Counted from the first letter of the stretch, positions 1 to 8,491 are shown. The stretch is DNA of 62,383 nt from Pseudomonadota bacterium (GCA_023417515.1 JAEZFL010000133.1:1-62383), one strand, 5' to 3'. Notes: generated from the sequence alone by a model not told the origin. Made by a program: numbers and translations.

Positions 1-25
1 CCACGCCGCCCACCCACCCCCACCC

Positions 26-43
26 CCTCCCTCGAAAGGGAGG
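26..43. terminator. GC-rich hairpin downstream of the lipid-kinase-like gene
   Basis: A perfect 7-bp stem (CCTCCCT / AGGGAGG) closes a CGAA tetraloop two bases beyond the stop codon of the minus-strand gene. There is no U-tract on the minus-strand side, so it is a hairpin rather than a proven intrinsic terminator. It resembles the arm of the CCTCCC-type repeats found elsewhere in the window. Confidence 0.35.
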
Positions 44-45
44 AG

Positions 46-1002
46 CTAGGCCGCCGCCAGGCTGAGGAAGGGCAATGCCGGCGTCGTTCGAAGAACGATC
101 GGCTCGCCGGCGCTTGCGCGGAACAGAGCGCCGTCGAGAATCACTCCGGAGCCCTCGCCTTCGATGCTGAGCTCGGCGCCGCGGCCGAGATGGACTCCGC
201 CGCCGCCGCGCGCTCCGAGCCGGCCGCGCATCGCGTCGAAGGCCGTGCGAAGCATCGGCAGCCAGCGCCGCTCGACCGCCATGACCTTGAGGGCGCCACC
301 GCTCGAGCTCCGCGATGCGAGCATGCGTTCAAGCGTCGTCACCATCAACAGCTGGAAGCTCCCCTCCAGCCGGCGGTCGTTCTGCATGGTGAGGCGGACC
401 GGCGCCGGCCGCACCGGCTGCAGCCGGCCGGGCAGAGGCACCAGCGACAGCAGGGCCGCGCAGCCGGTGAGGAAGTGACACAGCCGGCTCGGCAGGCCCA
501 GCGGATAGAGCCGGTCGCGGCAATAGAGCATCGCCTCGGCAAGCCCCCCTGCACCGGCGAACATGCCGAACACCGGCTGGTTGGAGCGGCCGGCGCTGAG
601 CGCGATCAGCTCGCGTCGAACGACATGGGGCGCAAGGTCCCCGCTGGCGATCTCGACGATGCGCTGAAGCACGGCAATCGGGTCGCCCTCGGCGCCAAGG
701 TCGCGGGCGATGAGATTGGTCCGACCGATCGGCAACACCGCGATCGGCGGCATGTCCTGTGCGAGCGCATTGGCGCCGACCAGTCCGGCAAGCACGGCCT
801 GGACCGCCTGCTCGCCGCCATTGACCACCAGCACCTTGGGCCGCACCCGGGCGATCACCCGGAGCGCAGCCTCGATCTGCCCGAGATCGTCGACCTCATA
901 ATGAAAGATCGCCCCGCTCGCCGCGCAATAAGCGCGCACTCCGGCGAGCAGCGCCTGGCTCCCCGCCGACCGGCCATTCGAGAGCAGCGCGACGTCAGCC
1001 AT
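46..1002 (-). CDS. Diacylglycerol kinase-like (DAGK/LCB5 family) protein with degenerate nucleotide loop
   Basis: A 318-residue protein with the N-terminal layout of DAGK-catalytic-domain lipid kinases (YegS/DgkB/sphingosine kinase superfamily): a short beta-strand start with LLSNGRSG-like loop, a glycine loop near residue 62 and a PIGRTNLIARDLG segment at about 91-103 matching the family PxGTxNdfAr motif. The diagnostic GGDGT loop reads GGEQA at 62-66, so the normally invariant Asp, Gly and Thr are all replaced; nucleotide binding may be lost or altered. The family phosphorylates diacylglycerol, sphingoid bases or ceramide at the inner membrane; the substrate here is unknown. It is divergent from lptF across 163 bp. 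ATG start at 1002. Family assignment is fairly firm; activity is doubtful. Confidence 0.7.
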   Translation of the reverse strand: MADVALLSNGRSAGSQALLAGVRAYCAASGAIFHYEVDDLGQIEAALRVIARVRPKVLVVNGGEQAVQAVLAGLVGANALAQDMPPIAVLPIGRTNLIARDLGAEGDPIAVLQRIVEIASGDLAPHVVRRELIALSAGRSNQPVFGMFAGAGGLAEAMLYCRDRLYPLGLPSRLCHFLTGCAALLSLVPLPGRLQPVRPAPVRLTMQNDRRLEGSFQLLMVTTLERMLASRSSSGGALKVMAVERRWLPMLRTAFDAMRGRLGARGGGGVHLGRGAELSIEGEGSGVILDGALFRASAGEPIVLRTTPALPFLSLAAA

Positions 1003-1165
1003 TCACGGCGCCCGATCGCGACGATTTCGACATGACCACATGACTCCAGGCAGTTATAGCCGGGCGGAATTGCCGGCGGAGCGCACCGGGCGTGCGCCAT
1101 CTCACCTCCGGTTCATGGTGCCCGCTTGGGGCCGAAATGGGGCCGAGGAGCGTCGGATTTAGGGT

Positions 1166-2386
1166 GTGCTGAAGAAGATCGACTTCTACATCGCACGCAA
1201 GGTGTTCGTGCCGCTCGTCGCCACCCTGGTGCTGGCGGCGATGCTCCTGCTGCTCGAGAAGATGCTTCGCCTGTTCGACTTCGTGGTGAGCGAAGGCGGC
1301 CCGGTCAGCATCGTGTGGCAGATGCTCGCCAACCTGATCCCCGAATATATGGGCCTCGGAATCCCGCTCGGCCTGATGATGGGAATCCTGCTCGCCTTCC
1401 GGAACATGGCGCTGTCGTCGGAGCTCGACGCGCTTCGCTCGGTCGGACTCGGCTATGGCCGGCTGCTGCGGGTGCCGTACCTGTTCTGCGCTGCCTTGAT
1501 GGCGATCAACTTCGCCATCGTCGGCTATGTCCAGCCCTTGTCCGAATTCGCCTATCAGCGGCTCGAATTCGACCTTCGCTCGGGCGCGCTCGGAGCCTCG
1601 ATCCGGGTCGGCGAGTTCACTCCGCTCGGCGACAACATGACCTTGCGGGTCGAGGACAGCGAGGACAATGGCCGGGTCCTCCACGGCGTGTTCGTGCGCG
1701 TCGACGACCGGGAGGGCCGCCGCATCGCCGTCACCGCCGACCGCGGCACCTTCCTCAAGAGCGACGAGGAGAACACCATCCTGCTGCGCGTCAGCAACGG
1801 CCGGCTCGTCCAGGACGAGCCCGGCTTCCCGGTGCCGCGCGTGCTGAGCTTCGCGAGCTACGACTTCCCGGTGAACCTGCCGGCCATCGAGGCTTTCCGC
1901 CAGCGCGGGATCGGCGAGGAGGAGCTGAACCTCGGCGAGCTTCTCCGGGTCATCGACAATGACGAGACGACCGAGGTCTACCGCGACCGGGTCTCCGCCA
2001 ATTTCCACTTCCGCCTCGCCGAGGTGCTGATCATGGTGCTTCTGCCGCTGATGGCGGTGGCGCTTGCGGTGCCGCCCAAGCGAAGCACCTCCGGCCTCGG
2101 CATCTTCGTCGCGATCGTGTTCGTGGTCGCGGTCCACAAGCTCTTCCAATATGGCGAGCGGACCAGCGCCATCGGCCTGGTCAGCCCGTGGCTGTCGATC
2201 TGGGTGCCGTTCGCGCTGGTCGCCGCCTTGATGATCTGGATGTACTGGACCCTTGCCCACAAGCCGGGCGGCCAGCCGATCGGCGCGCTCGAACGCGTCT
2301 TCTCAAGGCTCGGCAAGCTCATCGCGCGGCTGTTCGGTTCCGAGCGGCGCAAGCGCAGGCGGCTACGGGCCCTCGCCGCCGAATGA
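1166..2386 (+). CDS. lptF: LPS/lipid export permease LptF (YjgP/YjgQ family)
   Basis: A 406-residue permease of the LptB2FG ABC exporter that extracts lipopolysaccharide, or an equivalent outer-leaflet lipid, from the inner membrane. The family plan is clear: two N-terminal membrane segments (about 12-34 and 50-80, with the IPEYMGLGIPLGLMMG stretch), a large periplasmic beta-jellyroll domain (about 120-265) and C-terminal membrane segments (about 280-375) with an Arg/Lys-rich tail. Starts with GTG; its TGA stop overlaps the ATG of lptG, so the two are translationally coupled. Many sphingomonads carry glycosphingolipids in place of LPS, so the cargo may not be LPS; that is inference from group biology. 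Confidence 0.93.
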   Translation: MLKKIDFYIARKVFVPLVATLVLAAMLLLLEKMLRLFDFVVSEGGPVSIVWQMLANLIPEYMGLGIPLGLMMGILLAFRNMALSSELDALRSVGLGYGRLLRVPYLFCAALMAINFAIVGYVQPLSEFAYQRLEFDLRSGALGASIRVGEFTPLGDNMTLRVEDSEDNGRVLHGVFVRVDDREGRRIAVTADRGTFLKSDEENTILLRVSNGRLVQDEPGFPVPRVLSFASYDFPVNLPAIEAFRQRGIGEEELNLGELLRVIDNDETTEVYRDRVSANFHFRLAEVLIMVLLPLMAVALAVPPKRSTSGLGIFVAIVFVVAVHKLFQYGERTSAIGLVSPWLSIWVPFALVAALMIWMYWTLAHKPGGQPIGALERVFSRLGKLIARLFGSERRKRRRLRALAAE

Positions 2387-3480
2387 TAAATCTTCACTTC
2401 TTCCCGTCCCGGCCGATCGCCTGGTACCTCGCGCGCACCTTCTTCGTGCGCGCCATCGCCGTGCTCGCGTCTTTGGTCTTCCTTCTGATGATCCTCGACC
2501 TGCTCGGCGAATCCGGGCGAATCCTCGCCCAGCCCGGCAATGGCGAGGAGCAATTGTGGCGCTACGTGTCGCTGCGCATCCCGCAGCTGATCCAGCAATT
2601 CGCGCCGTTCGCGATCCTGCTCGGAACGCTCATCACCTTCGCCACGATGAACCAGCATAGCGAGATCATCGCGATGAAGGCGGCCGGGATATCGGCCCAC
2701 CAGATCATCGCGCCGCTGATGCTGACCAGCCTGGTCTTCGCCGGCTTCCTGTTCGTGTTCAACGAGCGCTTCGCGACCCGCGCCACCGCCGCACTCAACG
2801 CCTGGGAGGATGTCGGCTACGGCGCCGTCCCGCCCGAGACCGGCACCAAGACCAACGTCTGGATCCGCGCCGGCGACGACCTCATCTTCGCCCGCCAAGT
2901 GATGGGCAGCGGCCGCGACACGCGCCTGTCGGGCGTCCGCATCTTCGACCGCGACGGCACGACCCTGGTCGGAATCACGGAGGCGGAGAGCGGCCGCTAC
3001 GCCCGCCCCGGCTGGGAGCTCGCCAACGTGCGCCGATTCGACGTCAACAACGGCCTCGTCAGCCGTGCGCCGAGCCTGAAGATCGGCGACGACATCCTGC
3101 CCATCCAGTTCACCCTCGCCTCGGTCGATCCCGACGAGCAGGATTTCTGGATGCTTCGCCGATCGATCGACGAGCTCGAGCGCGCCGGCCGCTCGATCCG
3201 CTCGGCCGAGGCCAATTGGTGGCACAAGATCTCCGGCCCGCTGTCGGGCGTCCTGATGCCCTTGCTCGCCGCCATCGCCGCCTTCGGCCTCGCCCGCTCG
3301 GGCCAGCTGTTCATGCGCGCGGTGGTCGGGATGGGGCTCGGCTTCTCCTATTTCGTCGCCGATAATTTCGCGCTCGCGCTCGGCAATTTCGGCGCCTATC
3401 CGCCCTTCCTCGCCGCCTGGGGGCCCTTCTTCCTGTTCCTTCTTATTGGGGAGACGGTGCTGGTCCGCACCGAGGAGTGA
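2383..3480 (+). CDS. lptG: LPS/lipid export permease LptG (YjgP/YjgQ family)
   Basis: A 365-residue partner of LptF in the LptB2FG exporter. The ATG at 2383 sits inside an ATGATAA overlap with the lptF stop, giving the start MINLHFFPSRPIAWYLAR typical of LptG; longer upstream extensions in this frame run through lptF and are not credible. N-terminal membrane helices (about 15-35 and 65-85) with IPQLIQQFAPFAILLGTL, periplasmic domain (about 120-265), then C-terminal helices containing the GPLSGVLMPLLAAIAAFG segment. lptB, lptA and lptC are not in the window. The next gene on the same strand begins 128 bp downstream and encodes a lipid hydroxylase. Confidence 0.93.
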   Translation: MINLHFFPSRPIAWYLARTFFVRAIAVLASLVFLLMILDLLGESGRILAQPGNGEEQLWRYVSLRIPQLIQQFAPFAILLGTLITFATMNQHSEIIAMKAAGISAHQIIAPLMLTSLVFAGFLFVFNERFATRATAALNAWEDVGYGAVPPETGTKTNVWIRAGDDLIFARQVMGSGRDTRLSGVRIFDRDGTTLVGITEAESGRYARPGWELANVRRFDVNNGLVSRAPSLKIGDDILPIQFTLASVDPDEQDFWMLRRSIDELERAGRSIRSAEANWWHKISGPLSGVLMPLLAAIAAFGLARSGQLFMRAVVGMGLGFSYFVADNFALALGNFGAYPPFLAAWGPFFLFLLIGETVLVRTEE

Positions 3481-3608
3481 AGGCGCGGGCCGTTCAGCCG
3501 CCCGAAAACCGCCTTATTGCAAAACTATCAGCCCGCCTCATATTCCCAGGTCTGCGCGCGCCGTGAGGCAGGGCCCCGGCGTGTTGGACCCATAAGGATC
3601 GAGAAGAC

Positions 3609-4418
3609 GTGAAAACCGCACAGACCCCCAATGCGTCCTCTTGGCGCCCGTCCTTCTGGAGGCGCGAGCATCATCTCGACAAGATGACGTTCCGTGAGCT
3701 CGTCGTCGCCTATTTCCAATATCCGGCGATCATCGCCTATCTGCTGCTCGCCGCGGTCTCGATCGGTGTGTTCGCGGCCGCTCCGGCGCCGGTCGTGCCG
3801 ACCCTCGCCGCGGTCGCGGTCGCGAGCCTCATCTACCCGCTCGCCTGGTACGCTCTGCACCGCTGGGTCCTCCACAGCCGCTGGATGTGGAAGCACAAGC
3901 TGCTCGCCCCGACCTGGAAGCGGATCCACTACGACCACCACCAGGACCCGAACCATCTCGAGGTGCTGTTCGGAGCGCTCTACACGACGCTTCCGACCAT
4001 CGGCCTGTTCGTGATCCCGATCGGCTACGCGATCGGCATGCCGTGGGGCCAGGACGCCGCGGTCGGCGCGGCCGCCGCCGCCTTCGCGACCGGCCTTCTG
4101 ACGACCGCCTTCTACGAGTTCGTCCACTGCATCCAGCACCTCGCCTACAAGCCGAGAAACAAGCTTCTGGCGGAGATGAAGAAGCGTCACATGGCGCACC
4201 ATTTCCACGACGAGGACGGCAATTTCGGGATCACCAACTTCTTCTGGGACAAGGTGTTCGGCACCTTCTACGACCGCGCCCGCGGCGACCGGCCGAACAA
4301 GAGCCCGACCGTGTTCAACCTCGGCTACACCGACGAGGTGGCGGAGAAATATCCCTGGGTGGCGCAGCTTTCGGGCGGCGTTGCAACGGGGCACCCGCGG
4401 CAGCGTGACAGGCACTAA
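3609..4418 (+). CDS. Fatty acid hydroxylase / sterol desaturase superfamily membrane protein (FA2H/Scs7-like)
   Basis: A 269-residue integral-membrane di-iron oxygenase. Histidine boxes are visible in family order: HRWVLH (about 78-83), HYDHH (about 104-108), HCIQH (about 170-174) and HMAHHFH (about 193-199), followed by the FGITNFFWDKVFGTFYD block typical of fatty-acid hydroxylases. Hydrophobic segments at about 32-52, 56-75, 123-143 and 150-165. The spacing of boxes resembles fatty acid 2-hydroxylases (FA2H/Scs7) that alpha-hydroxylate the N-acyl chain of ceramides. Followed 44 bp later by a GNAT-like acyltransferase gene, with lptFG upstream. In sphingomonads, whose sphingolipids carry 2-hydroxymyristate, this suggests acyl 2-hydroxylation; that role is inferred. 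GTG start at 3609; an ATG at 3684 is an alternative. Confidence 0.85.
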   Translation: MKTAQTPNASSWRPSFWRREHHLDKMTFRELVVAYFQYPAIIAYLLLAAVSIGVFAAAPAPVVPTLAAVAVASLIYPLAWYALHRWVLHSRWMWKHKLLAPTWKRIHYDHHQDPNHLEVLFGALYTTLPTIGLFVIPIGYAIGMPWGQDAAVGAAAAAFATGLLTTAFYEFVHCIQHLAYKPRNKLLAEMKKRHMAHHFHDEDGNFGITNFFWDKVFGTFYDRARGDRPNKSPTVFNLGYTDEVAEKYPWVAQLSGGVATGHPRQRDRH

Positions 4419-4462
4419 GCCATCCACCCGCTCAGCCTGAGCGGTTTTGGGGAAGGAAGCTT

Positions 4463-5596
4463 GTGCCGGTCACCGTCAGTCCCGTCCGCACCAAGGCGGA
4501 CAAGAACGCCTTCATCGACCTTCAGTACCGGCTCAATCGCGACGACCCGAACTGGGTGCCGCCGCTCCGCGCCGAGGTGGACGGGCTGCTCACGCCGGGG
4601 AAGAATCCCTGGTTCGAGCATGCCGAGGCGGAGCTGTTCCTCGCCCGCCGCGACGGGCGCATCACCGGACGCATCTCGGCGCAGGTCGACGCCCTCGTGC
4701 TCGAGCATATGGGCGCCGGCACCGGCCAATGGGGCATGTTCGAGGCCGAGGATGCGGAGACCGCGCGGGCGCTGATCGCCGCGGCCGAGGGCTGGCTCCG
4801 GGCCAAAGGCATGACCCGCTCGCTCGGCCCATTCTCGCTCGGCATCTGGGACGAGCCGGGCCTCCTCGTGAAGGGCCACGACCATCCGCCGATGGTGATG
4901 ATGGGCCACAACAAGGCGGCCTATGAGAGCTGGGTCGAGGACGCCGGCTACAAGGACGTCAAGGACCTCTACACCTACGACCTCGACACCAAGAAGGACT
5001 TCCCGCCGCTGGTCCAGCGGATCGTCCAGAGCGGCCAGAAGAACCCGCGGATCCGCGTCCGCAACGTCGACAAGAGCCGGTTCGACGAGGAAGCGGCGAT
5101 CATCCTCACCATCCTCAACGACGCCTGGGGGCACAATTGGGGCTTCATCCCGCTGACCGACAGCGAGATCGCCTTCGCCGGCAGGAAGCTGAAGCCCTTG
5201 GTGCGCGAGGACATGATCCGGATCGCCGAATATGACGGCGAGCCGGTCGCCTTCATGATGTCGCTGCCCAACATCAACCGCGTGCTCAAGGGTCTCGACG
5301 GCAAGCTGTTCCCGTTCGGCTGGGCGAAGATCCTGTGGTGGCTGAAGCGCGGCCGGTTCGGCGAGGCGCGGGTGCCTCTGATGGGCGTCGTCAAGAAGCT
5401 TCAGGCGAGCCGGCTCGCTTCCCAGCTCGCTTTCATGCTGATCGAGACGATCCGCGCCGAAGCCAGTGTCAAGTACGACATTCCGCGCGGCGAGGTCGGC
5501 TGGATCCTCGACGACAATGAAGGGATGAAGTCGATCGCCGACGCGATCGAGGCCAAGATCAACCGCGTCTACCGGATCTACGAGAAGGCGCTCTAG
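4463..5596 (+). CDS. GNAT-like N-acyltransferase, candidate ceramide-forming enzyme
   Basis: A 377-residue soluble protein opening with the FIDLQYRLNRDDPNWVPP block seen in a family of double-GNAT-like proteins often labelled N-acetyltransferase or dATP pyrophosphohydrolase. An acyl-CoA-binding GNAT fold is suggested around 55-165 and again around 215-375 (REDMIRIAEYDGEPVAFMMS, then the basic/aromatic segment WAKILWWLKRG). GTG start at 4463 with GGAAGG 6-11 bp upstream. Caulobacter ceramide synthase (bCerS) is reported to be a GNAT-like acyltransferase, and the adjacent FA2H-like gene makes N-acylation of a sphingoid base an attractive guess. I cannot verify orthology; a generic acyltransferase is the safe call. 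Confidence 0.65.
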   Translation: MPVTVSPVRTKADKNAFIDLQYRLNRDDPNWVPPLRAEVDGLLTPGKNPWFEHAEAELFLARRDGRITGRISAQVDALVLEHMGAGTGQWGMFEAEDAETARALIAAAEGWLRAKGMTRSLGPFSLGIWDEPGLLVKGHDHPPMVMMGHNKAAYESWVEDAGYKDVKDLYTYDLDTKKDFPPLVQRIVQSGQKNPRIRVRNVDKSRFDEEAAIILTILNDAWGHNWGFIPLTDSEIAFAGRKLKPLVREDMIRIAEYDGEPVAFMMSLPNINRVLKGLDGKLFPFGWAKILWWLKRGRFGEARVPLMGVVKKLQASRLASQLAFMLIETIRAEASVKYDIPRGEVGWILDDNEGMKSIADAIEAKINRVYRIYEKAL

Positions 5597-5605
5597 GCCC
5601 GCTTC

Positions 5606-5690
5606 CGTCACCCTGAACTTGTTTCAGGGTCCATTCCACCACCAGCAAGGTGGCTCGATGATGGATGCTGAAACAAGTTCAGCATGACGG
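5606..5690. repeat. REP-like inverted element, family A, copy 1
   Basis: Two palindromic arms in opposite orientation: left arm CCCTGAACTTGTTTCAGGG and right arm GCTGAAACAAGTTCAGC, flanked by GTCAC and GTGAC-type ends (CATGACG). The arms are partial reverse complements of each other, so RNA could fold into one long or two short hairpins. It fills nearly the whole convergent gap between the acyltransferase gene and the exonuclease gene, where it could act as a bidirectional terminator. A second copy is at 10670-10785. Confidence 0.85.
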
Positions 5691-5697
5691 TTTGTGC

Positions 5698-6483
5698 TTA
5701 TTCGACCTCCTCCAGCTCAACCCAGGTCGGCGCGTGGTCGCTGGCTTTCTCGCGCCCGCGATAATCCTTGTCGACTCCGGCATCGAGGAAGCGGTCGGCG
5801 GCGGTCGGCGACAGCAGCAGATGGTCGATCCGGAAGCCCGCGTCGCGGCGCCAGGCGCCGGCCTGATAGTCCCAGAAGGTATAGACCGGCCCCTCGGGAA
5901 AGCGCGTGCGGATCGCGTCGGTCCAGCCCTGGTTGAGGATCGTCCGGAACGCGGCCTGGCTCTCCGGCTGCATCAGCGCGTCGCTCGCCATGGCGCGGCG
6001 CGAGAAGACGTCGTCATGGGTCGAGGTCGGGATGACGTTATAGTCTCCGGCGAGGACGACCGGCTTCTCCTCGGCGAGCAGCTCCAGCGCGTGGACCCGA
6101 AGCCGCTCGAGCCAGCGCAATTTATAGTCGAACTTCTCGGTTCCGACCGGATTGCCGTTGGGCAGGTAGATGGACGCGACGATCACTCCGTCCACCTCGG
6201 CCTCGGCATAGCGGCTCTGCACGTCCTCGGGATCGCCCGGGAGGCCGATCCGGCGCTCGACGATATTGTCGCGGCGGGTGAGCACGGCGACCCCGTTGAA
6301 GCCCTTCTGGCCGTGCCACACCGCCTTGTAGCCGGCCGCCTGGATCTCCTTGTCCGGAAGGCTCTCCTGCGCGCACTTCAGCTCCTGAAGGCACACCACG
6401 TCGGGCTTCTGCTCGGACAGATATTCGAGCAGCCGCTCCATGCGCGCTCGGATGCCGTTGAGGTTGTAGCTGACGATCCTCAT
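5698..6483 (-). CDS. xthA: Exodeoxyribonuclease III
   Basis: A 261-residue member of the exonuclease III / AP endonuclease (EEP) family, acting in base-excision repair by cleaving abasic sites and removing 3'-blocking groups. Motifs in order: SYNLNGIRAR at 5-14 (catalytic Asn), VCLQELK at about 30-36 (metal-binding Glu), GYKAVWHGQKGFNGVAVLTR at about 50-70, the central GDYNV near 150, and the C-terminal FRIDHLLLS with SDHAPTWVEL (catalytic Asp-His). Length is normal for the family. ATG start at 6483. It is divergent from msrA, the adjacent oxidative-damage gene, across 74 bp. Confidence 0.95.
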   Translation of the reverse strand: MRIVSYNLNGIRARMERLLEYLSEQKPDVVCLQELKCAQESLPDKEIQAAGYKAVWHGQKGFNGVAVLTRRDNIVERRIGLPGDPEDVQSRYAEAEVDGVIVASIYLPNGNPVGTEKFDYKLRWLERLRVHALELLAEEKPVVLAGDYNVIPTSTHDDVFSRRAMASDALMQPESQAAFRTILNQGWTDAIRTRFPEGPVYTFWDYQAGAWRRDAGFRIDHLLLSPTAADRFLDAGVDKDYRGREKASDHAPTWVELEEVE

Positions 6484-6557
6484 CGGACCCGCCTAGCGGC
6501 TTCCATTCGCGGCTTCACGTCCTATTTCGCTGGTCTCAACCCAACGAAGGAGACGGC

Positions 6558-7100
6558 ATGGCACAGGAACAGGCGACATTGGCGGGCGGCTGCTTCTGGT
6601 GCACCGAAGCCGTGTTCAACGACGTGATCGGAGTGACGAAGGTCGAGAGCGGCTATACCGGCGGCAATGTCGCCAACCCGACCTACAAGCAGGTGTGCGG
6701 CGGCGACACCGGCCATGCCGAGGCGATCCGCGTCACCTACGACACGGATCAGATCAGCTACGACGACGTGCTCGACATCTTCTTCGCGACTCACGATCCG
6801 ACCCAGCTCAACCGCCAGGGCAACGACGTCGGCACGCAATATCGCTCGGCGATCTTCCCGCACGACTCGGCCCAGGAGGAAGCTGCGCGGCGCGGAATCG
6901 AGCGCTCGCAGCCCAACTGGCCGGCGCCGATCGTCACCACGATCGAGAAGCGCGGCGAATGGTATCCGGCCGAGGACTATCACCAGGATTACTGGTCCGG
7001 CGAAGGCCAGCGCAGCCCTTATTGCCTCGCGGTGATCCCCCCGAAGATCCAGAAGCTGCGCAAGAGCTTCCAGAACCGAGTGAAGAAGGCGGAGGCCTGA
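6558..7100 (+). CDS. msrA: Peptide methionine-S-sulfoxide reductase MsrA
   Basis: A 180-residue enzyme that reduces the S epimer of methionine sulfoxide in oxidised proteins, using thioredoxin. The signature GGCFWCTEAVF is at 10-20 with catalytic Cys12; GVTKVESGYTGG and the GDTGHAEAIRVTYD block follow, then YHQDYW near 140. ATG start with AAGGAGA 6 bp upstream. No resolving Cys-rich tail is evident, so thioredoxin-dependent recycling must use the CFWC region or a partner. No MsrB domain is fused. Confidence 0.96.
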   Translation: MAQEQATLAGGCFWCTEAVFNDVIGVTKVESGYTGGNVANPTYKQVCGGDTGHAEAIRVTYDTDQISYDDVLDIFFATHDPTQLNRQGNDVGTQYRSAIFPHDSAQEEAARRGIERSQPNWPAPIVTTIEKRGEWYPAEDYHQDYWSGEGQRSPYCLAVIPPKIQKLRKSFQNRVKKAEA

Positions 7101-7109
7101 CTCTTCAAT

Positions 7110-7376
7110 CCTCGCTGTGAGCCGAAGGCTCATGGGGAGGGGGACCGCTCGCGAAGCGAGTGGTAGAGGGGCCTTGGGCGAACCCCGCGCCAAGCCCCTC
7201 CACCGCCTTCGGCAGTCCCTGTGAGCAGAGGGCTCATCCTCCCTGTCGCCGAAGGCGATGGGGAGGGGGACCGCTCGCGAAGCGAGTGGTGGAGGGGCCT
7301 TGGGCGGATCCCGCGCCAAGCCCCTCCACCATGCTTCGCATGGTCCCCCTCCCCATCCGCTTCGCGGACAGGGAGG
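7110..7376. repeat. CCTCCC-type palindromic repeat, family D, compound copy
   Basis: A compound array in the convergent gap between msrA and the phosphodiesterase gene. It contains two partial units built from GCCGAAGGC, GGGGAGGGGGACC, GCGAAGCGAGTGGT, GGAGGGGC and their inverted counterparts (CCCCTCCACC, GGTCCCCCTCCCC). Several nested hairpins are possible. Related copies lie at 37410-37547 and 51568-51703. Confidence 0.85.
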
Positions 7377-7379
7377 ATT

Positions 7380-8363
7380 TTAGCCTCTCGCCCGCACCGC
7401 CACCTCGGGAAAGTCGCTGAACACGGCGTCGACGCCGAGCTCGTAGAACTGGCGATATTCCGCTGCGGCATCGCCATGCTGGCGCAGATCCTCCCCCCGC
7501 CGAAGCTCGGCGGGGAGGAAGAAATTCTCGTTCCGGAACGTCCAGGGAAAGACGAGCAGCCCGACTTCATGGGCGTCGGCGACGAGGCTGGTCGGCGGAA
7601 GGCTCGCACCGTCCGGACCCCGCGGGACGATCAGCGCCTTGGCCGGCCCGATGGCGTCGGCGTAGCGGGCGATCTCGGCCAGGCCCTCGGGCGTCGCCAT
7701 CTCGGCATAAGGTGCGGGCGCGCCATCGGGCGGCCCGCCGGTCTCGACCAGCAACTGGACGAGCCGGACCTCCGTCCGGCCGCGCAGCCGGCGCAGGATG
7801 CCCGGCTCGAAACATTCGATGAAGAAGGGGTCTTCGCGGCCGACGCCGGCAATCAGCGGCAGCAGCGCCCGGTCGATGGGCAGGCCGAGGCGATCGAAAT
7901 AAGCGGCATGCTTGAGCTCCGCGACGACACCGATCGTGCGGCCGCGGGCGCGGCTCTCGTCGCGGACGAGACCGACGATCTCCTCCAACGTGACCAGACC
8001 GAACCGCCCGTCGTGCGCCGCGCTTGCCGGCCGCAGCTCGGGCAGGCGCTCGCGGGCGCGCAGCGTGCGCAGCTCGGCGAGCGTGAAATCCTCGGTGAAC
8101 CAGCCGCTGAGCTGCCGGCCGTCGACGATCCTGGTGGCGCGGCGGTCGGCGAATTCGGGCCGCCCGGCGACGTCGGTGGTGCCGGAAATCTCGTTCTCAT
8201 GACGAGCGATGAGCGCGCCGTCGCGGGTCATCACCAGGTCCGGCTCGACGAAGTCCGCGCCCTGCGCAATGCCGAGGCGATAAGCCTCGAGCGTGTGCTC
8301 CGGCATGAGGCCGCTCGCGCCGCGATGGGCGATGACCCAGGGGCGGGGCGGCATTTTCGTCAT
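7380..8363 (-). CDS. Glycerophosphodiester phosphodiesterase family protein
   Basis: A 327-residue GDPD-domain protein hydrolysing glycerophosphodiesters, products of phospholipid turnover, to an alcohol and sn-glycerol-3-phosphate. The catalytic N-terminus WVIAHRGASGLMPEHTLEAY (about 7-26) has the HRG and PEHT motifs, followed by GADFVEPDLVMTRDGALIARHE with the metal-binding ExD and second His. The frame remains open to 8576, but that extension runs through repeat DNA at 8368-8477. I therefore start at the ATG at 8363 (MTKMPPRPW). No signal peptide is evident with this start. It ends at a family D repeat. Confidence 0.9.
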   Translation of the reverse strand: MTKMPPRPWVIAHRGASGLMPEHTLEAYRLGIAQGADFVEPDLVMTRDGALIARHENEISGTTDVAGRPEFADRRATRIVDGRQLSGWFTEDFTLAELRTLRARERLPELRPASAAHDGRFGLVTLEEIVGLVRDESRARGRTIGVVAELKHAAYFDRLGLPIDRALLPLIAGVGREDPFFIECFEPGILRRLRGRTEVRLVQLLVETGGPPDGAPAPYAEMATPEGLAEIARYADAIGPAKALIVPRGPDGASLPPTSLVADAHEVGLLVFPWTFRNENFFLPAELRRGEDLRQHGDAAAEYRQFYELGVDAVFSDFPEVAVRARG

Positions 8364-8367
8364 AGTC

Positions 8368-8477
8368 CGCTCATCTCGCGCCAGCATCGAGCCGGTCGAG
8401 ATGCGCCGTCGAGAGACCTTCACCGAGTCTCTCGACACGCCGTCTCGACTTCGCTCGACGGCTGCTCGAGATGAGCG
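8368..8477. repeat. TCGAC-type palindromic repeat, family E, copy 1
   Basis: Terminal inverted repeats CGCTCATCTCG (8368-8378) and CGAGATGAGCG (8467-8477) enclose internal palindromic pieces (CGAGAGACC, GTCTCGACTTCGCTCGAC). It separates two co-directional minus-strand genes, thrC and the GDPD gene, and could act as an mRNA processing or attenuation hairpin. Related copies lie at 46057-46160 and 59474-59578. Confidence 0.8.
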
Positions 8478-8491
8478 GGTCGCTCGTTCTC

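Noticed and set aside
7110..7376. Clustered short palindromes that might be mistaken for a CRISPR array
   Set aside because: Units are not regularly spaced, have no unique spacers of constant length, and the same units recur at other intergenic sites; no cas genes are present.
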